Shown: positions 1 through 5,487 of the stretch, piece by piece
Position numbering within the stretch: position 1 is the stretch's first letter
Layout of the letters: every line of letters starts with the position of its first letter
Assembly (NCBI GenBank): GCA_013329575.1
Contig: DUJX01000072.1
Coordinates: 1,699-7,185 of the forward strand
Reading direction: 5' to 3'
DNA length: 5,487 bases
DNA from: Halobacteria archaeon
GTDB taxonomy: Archaea > Halobacteriota > Methanoliparia > Methanoliparales > Methanoliparaceae
The notes under the pieces: model-generated
Seen by the model: the letters and a program-made list of their open reading frames with translations, nothing else
Told to the model about the DNA's origin: nothing
Databases searched by the model: none
Program-made: the position numbers and the translations under genes

Positions 1-1937
1 TGATGAGCGTGCCTGCTCATGCACCGTATGATTATCTTGCATTGAACGATTTAAAAGAGAAGACATACAATTTTGGCATGACTAACGAAATTTTGGATGT
101 TGTTGAAAGAATAAAACCTATAAAACTCATAAATGTTCCTGAATTTAATGGTATACCCGCAGTGGATATCGTAAAAAAATTAGGCGTAAAGAATCAGAAA
201 GACAAGAAGGCAGAGAATGCAACAAAGATTCTTTACAAAAAAGAGTTCCATGAAGGAGTTTTAAATGAAACAACCGGAATTTATGCCGGTTTATCGTGTA
301 GCAAAGCGAGAGATGTTATATCAGAAGATTTAATAAAAAAAGGTTATGCTGATATATTATACGACCTTAGCGAACCTGTGACGTGCAGGTGTGGGACTGA
401 ATGCACGGTTAAACTGGTAGAAGATCAATGGTTTCTTACTTATTCTAAAAAAGAGTGGAAAGATTTAGTCTTAGAATGTCTAAACTCTATGTCGATAATC
501 CCTGAAGAATATCGAAGAGAGTTTGAGAACAAGATAGATTGGCTTAAAGATAAGGCATGCGCCCGAAAGAAAGGGCTCGGGACGAGGCTGCCATGGGATA
601 AAGAATGGTTGATAGAATCTCTTGCCGATTCTACTATATATATGGCATATTATACCATAGCCAAGTTTTTAAGCGATGGACTGTTAAAAGAAGATGATAT
701 GGATGATGAATTTTTTGATTATGTCTTTTTAGGTATTGGATCTCCAAAAAAAGAGATTTATACGGTGATTAGAGAAGAATTTGACTATTGGTATCCTGTC
801 GATTTAAGATCATCGGGAAAGGATCTGGTCTCCAACCATCTTTTATTCTTCTTATTCCATCATGTTGCAATATTCCCTAAAAAGCATTGGCCTAAGGCTA
901 TCGCCGTCAATGGTTTCGTCTCTCTTGAAGGGGAGAGAATGAGCAAATCTAAAGGGCCTTTATTGACTATTAAAGAAATATTAGACGAATTTGGTGCCGA
1001 TGTAACCCGGTTTTATATATTAAGCAATTCCGAACATACCCAGGATGCCGATTGGCGATATTCTAACGTAAAGGATGCAAAAAAAGCTTTAAACCGGTTT
1101 TATAGACTTGCTGAAGAGATTGTTTCAAATTCGAGAGACGAATATCCCAATAGCGGAATTAATTCGGATAAAATGACCAAACAAGATCGGTGGATGATGC
1201 ACAGATGTCAGATAGCGATAAGAGATGTGGAGTCGGCAATAGAAGATATGAAGACCAGAAAAGCTCTTCAAAGTGCGTTTTACTCGATACTAAACGATGT
1301 GAAATGGTATAAAAAGAGGGGGGAAGATCCACAAGTGTTAAGAGAAGTATTAAAAATCTGGGTCAGACTTCTCGCACCATTTATCCCACATACGTCTGAG
1401 GAGATATGGTCTTGGTTATCCGATGTATTCGTCTCTGTCTCTGATTTTCCTACGGTTGATGAACGATTTATTGATTTTTCTCTGGATTTAGAGGAAGATC
1501 TTGTCAGAAGAACTATAGACGATATTAAAGAGATATTGGCAGTCATTAAGATCTCTCCTACGAGAGTCATTATTTATACTGCACCAGAATGGAAAGATAA
1601 AATATATTCTAATGCTATTAAACTGAGGAAGACTGGCAAGTTAAACATGAATCTTCTTATGGAAGAGATAAAGAAAGATCAGCAACCTCTCTCAAAGAAG
1701 GTATCTAATCTTGCAAAAAACGTAATCCGAGACGTAGAATTGATGGATCCGAGCCTTGTTGAGATACTATCAAACGTAACCATAGATGAGCATAGTACGA
1801 TAAAAAATGCTACCGATTTTATGGAGCGGGAGATTGGATGTAAGATAGAGGTATACGATGCAAAAGACGTTGAATATGACCCTATGAACAAGAAAGATGC
1901 TGCAACGTTCTTAAAACCTGCTATTTACATCGAATAA
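1..1937 (+). CDS. leuS: Leucyl-tRNA synthetase, archaeal type (5' end missing)
   Basis: Class I aminoacyl-tRNA synthetase that charges tRNA-Leu with leucine in the cytoplasm. The reading frame is open to the left edge, so the first visible Met (base 3) is internal. Its SVPAHAPYD sequence is the conserved end of the CP1 editing domain, and the Asp there matches the editing-site Asp of the family. Numbering from that Met, there follow a Cys-rich CRCGTEC stretch (128-134) before the conserved DQWFLTYS, the KKGLGTRLPWDKEW block (189-202), and the class I signature as RMSKS (312-316, bases 936-950). A helical anticodon-binding domain spans about 385-495. The archaeal C-terminal domain follows and ends in PAIYIE, as family members do; in Pyrococcus this domain contacts the long variable arm of tRNA-Leu. 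Archaeal LeuRS is about 930-970 residues, so roughly 300 N-terminal residues, with the HIGH motif and most of CP1, lie outside the window. No frameshift is visible. Confidence 0.96.
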   Translation, partial: MSVPAHAPYDYLALNDLKEKTYNFGMTNEILDVVERIKPIKLINVPEFNGIPAVDIVKKLGVKNQKDKKAENATKILYKKEFHEGVLNETTGIYAGLSCSKARDVISEDLIKKGYADILYDLSEPVTCRCGTECTVKLVEDQWFLTYSKKEWKDLVLECLNSMSIIPEEYRREFENKIDWLKDKACARKKGLGTRLPWDKEWLIESLADSTIYMAYYTIAKFLSDGLLKEDDMDDEFFDYVFLGIGSPKKEIYTVIREEFDYWYPVDLRSSGKDLVSNHLLFFLFHHVAIFPKKHWPKAIAVNGFVSLEGERMSKSKGPLLTIKEILDEFGADVTRFYILSNSEHTQDADWRYSNVKDAKKALNRFYRLAEEIVSNSRDEYPNSGINSDKMTKQDRWMMHRCQIAIRDVESAIEDMKTRKALQSAFYSILNDVKWYKKRGEDPQVLREVLKIWVRLLAPFIPHTSEEIWSWLSDVFVSVSDFPTVDERFIDFSLDLEEDLVRRTIDDIKEILAVIKISPTRVIIYTAPEWKDKIYSNAIKLRKTGKLNMNLLMEEIKKDQQPLSKKVSNLAKNVIRDVELMDPSLVEILSNVTIDEHSTIKNATDFMEREIGCKIEVYDAKDVEYDPMNKKDAATFLKPAIYIE

Positions 1938-1944
1938 CATCATG

Positions 1945-1985
1945 GCAATTAAGCACATTATTTGCTATTCTTTTATATTTTCTCT
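1945..1985 (+). terminator. Probable leuS terminator: weak hairpin plus T-rich tract
   Basis: Eight bases after the leuS stop codon an imperfect inverted repeat (1945-1952 with 1958-1965; 7 of 8 pairs, one T-T mismatch, 5-nt loop) is followed by a pyrimidine/T-rich run with two T4 stretches (1971-1974, 1978-1981). Archaeal RNA polymerase terminates mainly at oligo-T tracts, so the T-rich part carries most of the weight and the hairpin may be incidental. The segment 1971-1981 also resembles a TATA box and could instead serve as a second, more distant promoter for the next gene. Confidence 0.45.
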
Positions 1986-2002
1986 ATTCATACAAGATCG
2001 AA

Positions 2003-2017
2003 CGAAAATTAAATATA
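2003..2017 (+). promoter_or_regulatory. Archaeal BRE/TATA promoter for the COG1361-transporter operon
   Basis: An A-rich BRE-like element (CGAAAA, 2003-2008) directly precedes a TATA-like box (TTAAATATA, 2009-2017). The box centre is about 28 nt before the ATG at 2041. Archaeal transcription starts about 25-28 nt downstream of the box centre, so the predicted mRNA begins at or within a few bases of the start codon and is leaderless. This fits the lack of any Shine-Dalgarno sequence before that ATG. No operator or palindrome overlaps the box. Confidence 0.6.
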
Positions 2018-2040
2018 ATACTTTATAGATAAGACTTGAT

Positions 2041-3369
2041 ATGAAGAATCGATCATCACTAAAATTTCTTATCGCGTTGGGTATGATCAGTGTATTATTA
2101 TGGTCATCTTTTTTAACGATGGATGTATCATACGCACAAGTATCCGTCGTTGATTCTAAAACAAATCCTGAATCTTTCATGGCAGGAGATACGGGAACCG
2201 TTACGATTACTATTAAAAATTCTGGATCGAGAGGTATTCTCTCATCCGGTGCAGTGAATATAAAAGAGATATACTTAGAGAGCAACGAGATAGTATGTCA
2301 TCAAGGATACTCAAACATCGGCGAGATTCTACCCGGTGGTGTTCTGTCGTCAGCAGAGAGTACGACCCTCACCTTTCCTATAACCGTCCCTCAGAACATG
2401 AAAGACGGTGTTTATTTTTTAAACTTAAAGGTGGTTACAGATAGCGGAGTTAAGACATACTCTGTACCTATAGAAGTAGATAATAGAAGCGTAGATTTGA
2501 TAGAGCAGAATATTCCGTCATCCATCCCACTAAAAGGATCTACCGATGTTGAACTGAGGGTGGTTAATAATCGGTCAAATCCGGTATATAATGTACGGAT
2601 CAAACCGATTGGAGATTTTAATTTTACTCCATCCGAGGCGATAATATTATCATCCACACCAACAGAGGCGAAAAAAGCCGAGACAACATCCACACCGACT
2701 CCGGCTATTCCAGGATTGGAGGATACGCTTAAACAATACCAAGAATATCTCGGTGGAATGTTGGGCGGGCAGCAAGAGTCAGCTCCGATATCCAAATTGG
2801 CACCTTTTGAGTCGAAAGTTGTAACGTTCTCTGCAACGCCTAATAAGATGGGTGATAACAAAGAGATGCAGTTCGTTTTACAATATACAAACGGAAAGAA
2901 CGTGCATACGAGCGAGCTGGTAAAATCAATAGATGTAATGGATATGGAAGAGATAAAGATCGTCTTCAACGAGTATCCTTCATCGATCAACCGAGGTAAA
3001 GATGGGAAAATCTCGATGGATGTCGTTAATGGGAGTTCAGAAAAGATAGAGTCGGTTAGAGTGGTGGCTCTCGACGATAATATCGTCCCGTCAGAGGTAT
3101 TTATTGGTGAGATGCCTGCCAACAGCACGTTTCCGGCAAGTTTTACAATAACTACTGATAAAGTTCAGGATACTGGAGAGAAAGATGCCACGTTTAAAGT
3201 TGTCTATAAGAGCGGTGGGACTTATTACGAGTCGGATGAGTATTCGGTAGGATATAACATATCTGCAAGCAGTACTACTCCTGAGACTGGGTTTACATAC
3301 ACGATGTTGCCGTTGATCTTGGTTGTTTTTATCGTATTAGGAATCTTCGTGATCAGAAAGAGAAGATAA
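2041..3369 (+). CDS. COG1361-like secreted, membrane-anchored surface protein
   Basis: A 442-residue exported protein of unknown exact function. It has a Sec-type signal peptide (basic KNR, hydrophobic core about 8-26, likely cleavage after SYA at residue 32). Three beta-rich Ig/CARDB-like modules follow: about 33-148 (with the typical FMAGDTGTVTITIKNSG pattern), 151-298 and 304-407. A single transmembrane helix at 421-438 is followed by the cytoplasmic stop RKRR, so the bulk faces outward. Residues about 205-248 interrupt the second module with a Thr/Pro-rich linker and a short helical, Gln/Gly-rich segment (LKQYQEYLGGMLGGQQ). Only one Cys (C86) is present. COG1361 proteins, often annotated as S-layer-like, commonly neighbour LolD/MacB-type ABC genes in methanogens, as here. 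The inferred role is an extracellular adaptor or substrate-binding partner of that transporter. The ATG at 2041 is chosen because it gives a complete signal peptide and matches the promoter spacing. A purely structural envelope role remains possible. Confidence 0.85.
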   Translation: MKNRSSLKFLIALGMISVLLWSSFLTMDVSYAQVSVVDSKTNPESFMAGDTGTVTITIKNSGSRGILSSGAVNIKEIYLESNEIVCHQGYSNIGEILPGGVLSSAESTTLTFPITVPQNMKDGVYFLNLKVVTDSGVKTYSVPIEVDNRSVDLIEQNIPSSIPLKGSTDVELRVVNNRSNPVYNVRIKPIGDFNFTPSEAIILSSTPTEAKKAETTSTPTPAIPGLEDTLKQYQEYLGGMLGGQQESAPISKLAPFESKVVTFSATPNKMGDNKEMQFVLQYTNGKNVHTSELVKSIDVMDMEEIKIVFNEYPSSINRGKDGKISMDVVNGSSEKIESVRVVALDDNIVPSEVFIGEMPANSTFPASFTITTDKVQDTGEKDATFKVVYKSGGTYYESDEYSVGYNISASSTTPETGFTYTMLPLILVVFIVLGIFVIRKRR

Positions 3370-3406
3370 AATACAAAAAAAGAGATTTTAACGCCGTGTT
3401 TTTAAT

Positions 3407-4075
3407 ATGAGTATTCTTTCTTTGGTGGACGTGGAAAAAATATACGTACGAGGCACAATCAAGGTACCTGCATTAAAAAAAGTGAATTTAAATATAGAAG
3501 AGGGGGATTTTGTCGCTATAGTTGGCCCTTCCGGATCAGGTAAATCCACTCTCTTAAATGTGATTGGAGGATTGGATAGGCCTACTAACGGAAAAATTAT
3601 CCTTAAAGGGGAGAATCTTTCAGAACTATCTGAAGACGATCTTGCGAGGATACGAAGAGATGAGATCGGGTTTATATTTCAACAGTACAACCTTATTCAT
3701 ACGATGGACTCGCTGGAAAACGTCTCTCTCCCGCTTTATTTTTCAGGTGTCGGCAAGAAAGAGCGATTAGAAAAAGCCCAACGACTTCTAGAGAAGATGG
3801 GGCTGGGAGATAGATTGTATCATAAACCTAACGAGCTTAGCGGTGGAGAACAACAGCGAGTGGCAATAGCCCGAGCTCTTATCAACGATCCAAAGATCAT
3901 ACTGGGTGATGAACCGACGGGTAACGTAGATAGCCAGGCTGGTACGATGATAATGGACATTTTAAAAGAGTTAAACATGGAGAATAGGACGATTATCATC
4001 GTTACACATGATATGGAGATTGCAAAAAAGACCAAGTATATAATCAGAATGAAGGATGGAATGATCATAAATTGA
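3407..4075 (+). CDS. ABC transporter ATP-binding protein, LolD/MacB type
   Basis: A 222-residue cytoplasmic ATPase that would drive the permease encoded downstream. All ABC motifs are present: Walker [10 protein letters not shown] (40-48), Q-loop FQQYNL (91-96), signature LSGGEQQ (144-150), Walker B IILGDEP (164-170, catalytic Glu169), D-loop GNVDS (172-176) and switch His201. Length and the [27 protein letters not shown] wording place it in the LolD/MacB/FtsE group (COG1136). A small variation is Gly167 in Walker B, where Ala is usual. It starts 37 nt after the surface-protein stop codon with no clear promoter or Shine-Dalgarno sequence in the spacer, so it is probably co-transcribed with that gene. 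Unlike bacterial MacB, the ATPase and permease are separate polypeptides. The substrate is unknown. Confidence 0.95.
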   Translation: MSILSLVDVEKIYVRGTIKVPALKKVNLNIEEGDFVAIVGPSGSGKSTLLNVIGGLDRPTNGKIILKGENLSELSEDDLARIRRDEIGFIFQQYNLIHTMDSLENVSLPLYFSGVGKKERLEKAQRLLEKMGLGDRLYHKPNELSGGEQQRVAIARALINDPKIILGDEPTGNVDSQAGTMIMDILKELNMENRTIIIVTHDMEIAKKTKYIIRMKDGMIIN

Positions 4076-4109
4076 TGACGGATGTCTTTCAATCCTGTAT
4101 TATCTTAAA

Positions 4110-4140
4110 ATAGGGCTGCGATTTTTCAATGTAGCCTTGT
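4110..4140 (+). other. RNA stem-loop in the ATPase-permease gap
   Basis: Bases 4110-4119 (ATAGGGCTGC) pair with 4131-4140 (GTAGCCTTGT) over 10 positions, three of them G-U wobbles, around an 11-nt loop rich in T. It lies in the 131-nt non-coding stretch 4076-4206. No T-run follows the stem, so it does not look like a terminator. It could be an RNA processing or stability element, or chance. No clear promoter or ribosome-binding site was found elsewhere in this gap. The segment 4156-4166 (AAAACATATGG) is a faint BRE/TATA candidate only. Confidence 0.4.
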
Positions 4141-4206
4141 ACTATACGGGATATCAAAACATATGGGTTTGCAAGAACATTTGTCTTCTTAAACAGAGAG
4201 TTTATC

Positions 4207-5397
4207 ATGTTTGACACAATCGTATTTGCTTTTAGGAATATACGCGAGAGGAAAGTAAGGTCGATACTGACCATATTAGGTATAGCTATAGGTATAGCCG
4301 CGCTTGTAGCATTATTTTCTATTGCTCAAGGACTAAACGAGGAGATAACTGGTCAATTGAGCGGTTCGATGGATATCATAGTAGTATCTCCTGCAATGGC
4401 TGGAGTGACTTCTGATAATTTTACAAAGAAAGATTTGACGGATATCAAGAATATCAGCGGTGTAGAATCAGTAACGGAACAAGTGATCTGGTATACCAAC
4501 GTAGAGTATGCAGGAAGCAATAAAATGGTGATGATAAATGGTATAGATCCCGTAGAATACGAAAAGATATTTCCGATCTCTCTATCTTCTGGACGGATGC
4601 TGAGAGAGACGGACAGAAATGCGTGCATAATCGGTCCGAACGTTCCCAATGTTTTAGGAAAGACTGTTCGTTTAAACTCTACTTTGAAGATAAACGGAGT
4701 TAATTATACCGTTGTAGGTATAACTGAAGAACAAAACGAAAATACTGCAAATATATTCACTCCGGCACTCTCTTCATCGATTTTGATATCTAACAAAGAG
4801 GCAAAGACCTTATTTGGTGAAAATATTCCATCACAGATATTTGTAAAGATAGAAGATCCAGCGAAAGCCAGTATTATTTCAAAAGAGATTAAAACAGTGA
4901 TGGATCGTAATCACAGAAGTGAAAATTTTGCATCGGTGACGTCGATAAGCGATGTGCAGCGGATTTATAATGTAATTATAGGGACTTTAGAATTGTTTCT
5001 GGGTGCGATAATGTCTATCTCCCTTATCGTGGCGGCAATCGGCATAACAAATACCATGTTTATGTCGATAATGGAGAGGACGCATGAAGTAGGGGTTATG
5101 AAAGCCGTTGGTGCTAAAAATTCGGATATTTTAAAACTATTCTTGGCAGAAACGGCATTATTAAGCGGTATTGGTGGGGTTGTTGGTAGTTTGCTCGGTA
5201 TAGCCGCAGCAAAGATTGTAAGTGTAGTCTTACCACTGATAGGAGGAGAGGCTGTCGGAGAAGTTCCAATGGTAATAGATCCGCTCGTTGTTATTACAGG
5301 AGTAATCGTTGCAATCGTCGTTGGAATACTTGCCGGTCTGTATCCAGCACGGCGCGCTTCTAAGATGAGCCCTGCCGAAGCGGTCAGATACGAATAA
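4207..5397 (+). CDS. MacB/FtsX-fold ABC transporter permease
   Basis: A 396-residue membrane protein with the MacB/LolC topology. A cytoplasmic N-terminal stretch (FAFRNIRERKVRS) precedes TM1 (about 19-40). A large extracellular MacB-type domain follows (about 41-256, with GIDPVEYEKIF). TM2 lies at about 257-282, the cytoplasmic coupling segment MERTHEVGVMKAVGAKNSD at 289-307, TM3 at about 311-343 and TM4 at about 358-379. The family's closing motif YPARRASKMSPAEAVRYE ends the protein (379-396). Length is normal and the gene is intact. A dimer with two copies of the upstream ATPase would form a mechanotransmission transporter, in which ATP hydrolysis moves the extracellular domains rather than opening a membrane channel. 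The ATG at 4207 matches the start of family members. The frame stays open upstream to a TAG at 4132 but holds no ATG, GTG or TTG in that stretch. Bases before the ATG (ACAGAGAGTTTATC) show no good Shine-Dalgarno match. Export of a lipid, peptide or surface component is plausible but not shown. Confidence 0.95.
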   Translation: MFDTIVFAFRNIRERKVRSILTILGIAIGIAALVALFSIAQGLNEEITGQLSGSMDIIVVSPAMAGVTSDNFTKKDLTDIKNISGVESVTEQVIWYTNVEYAGSNKMVMINGIDPVEYEKIFPISLSSGRMLRETDRNACIIGPNVPNVLGKTVRLNSTLKINGVNYTVVGITEEQNENTANIFTPALSSSILISNKEAKTLFGENIPSQIFVKIEDPAKASIISKEIKTVMDRNHRSENFASVTSISDVQRIYNVIIGTLELFLGAIMSISLIVAAIGITNTMFMSIMERTHEVGVMKAVGAKNSDILKLFLAETALLSGIGGVVGSLLGIAAAKIVSVVLPLIGGEAVGEVPMVIDPLVVITGVIVAIVVGILAGLYPARRASKMSPAEAVRYE

Positions 5398-5412
5398 AAT
5401 CTAAATATTAAT

Positions 5413-5434
5413 CTTACTTTTTTTATTTTATCTT
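5413..5434 (+). terminator. Oligo-T terminator of the transporter operon
   Basis: Starting about 15 nt after the permease stop codon, the strand is almost pure T with a T7 run (5418-5424), a further T4 (5426-5429) and a T3. Such tracts are the main archaeal termination signal. No stable hairpin precedes it. Its position fits the end of the proposed three-gene unit. Confidence 0.6.
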
Positions 5435-5452
5435 TATATCTAAAACTTGTCT

Positions 5453-5461
5453 GTTATATTA
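5453..5461 (+). promoter_or_regulatory. Possible TATA box for a gene starting at the right edge
   Basis: GTTATATTA is centred about 28 nt before an ATG that forms the last three bases of the window (5485-5487), the same spacing as at the 2041 promoter. The preceding bases are not a good BRE, and a second TATA-like string (CTTTATATC, 5432-5440) lies close by. In an A+T-rich spacer this may be chance, and no coding sequence is visible to confirm it. Confidence 0.25.
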
Positions 5462-5487
5462 TTTTGCTTCTTCTTACCGCATAGATG

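Noticed and set aside
1280..1891. Two minus-strand open frames inside leuS (96 and 70 codons)
   Set aside because: Both are antisense to conserved LeuRS sequence, with Ser/Thr/Ile-rich translations and no motif.
1965..2285. A minus-strand frame of 106 codons across the leuS-surface protein spacer
   Set aside because: It covers the promoter and signal peptide of the + strand gene and has no recognisable features.
2412..3128. A 238-codon open frame on the minus strand inside the surface-protein gene
   Set aside because: It lies fully antisense to a well-supported gene. Its Ser/Thr-rich translation has no recognisable domain and looks like the mirror of the + strand codon pattern, with no promoter of its own.
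3564..3770. A 68-codon + strand frame inside the ATPase gene
   Set aside because: It is an alternative frame within a gene whose own frame holds every ABC motif, and it encodes nothing recognisable.
4086..4130. A CRISPR array suggested by TTTCAAT occurring twice, 37 nt apart
   Set aside because: Only seven bases are shared and the flanks differ, so there is no repeat-spacer pattern.
4089..4274. A minus-strand frame of 61 codons across the ATPase-permease gap
   Set aside because: About a third overlaps the permease N-terminus antisense. No start signal or similarity is apparent, and an open frame of this length is expected by chance.
4279..4298. Direct repeat GGTATAGC twice around the palindrome TATAGCTATA
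   Set aside because: It lies within permease TM1 and encodes the repeated Gly-Ile-Ala of that helix. A similar string recurs at about 5197 for the same reason, so codon use explains it.

Overview
This window comes from an archaeon. The leucyl-tRNA synthetase is of the archaeal/eukaryotic type, with its own C-terminal domain. The other genes are a COG1361-type surface protein and a MacB-like ABC transporter of the kind common in Euryarchaeota. One gene has an A-rich BRE followed by a TATA-like box about 28 nt before its ATG, and gene ends are marked by T-rich tracts. By eye the DNA is A+T-rich, with many AGA and ATA codons. The synthetase reads most like those of methanogens and related Methanomicrobia/Methanosarcinales-type lineages, but that placement is inferred from memory of the family and is not proven.

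Layout, all genes on the + strand: (1) 1-1937, the last two thirds of leuS, cut by the left edge near the end of the editing domain. (2) 1938-2040, a short spacer with a weak hairpin plus T-rich terminator-like stretch and then a BRE/TATA promoter. (3) 2041-3369, a secreted, C-terminally membrane-anchored, beta-rich COG1361-like protein. (4) 3407-4075, an ABC ATPase of the LolD/MacB type. (5) 4076-4206, a 131-nt gap with a 10-bp stem-loop and a short CRISPR-repeat-like sequence. (6) 4207-5397, a MacB/FtsX-fold permease. (7) 5398-5487, a T-rich terminator-like stretch, TATA-like sequences and an ATG at the very last three bases.

Genes 3, 4 and 5 probably form one transport unit. The ATPase and the four-helix permease would make a mechanotransmission-type ABC complex, and the anchored COG1361 protein would be its extracellular partner, standing where MacA stands in bacteria. 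leuS is a housekeeping neighbour with its own apparent terminator and is probably transcribed separately. The substrate of the transporter cannot be read from the sequence. The best candidates for something under-described are the COG1361-ATPase-permease triad, the proline/threonine-rich plus helical insert in the COG1361 protein, and the structured gap between the ATPase and permease genes.
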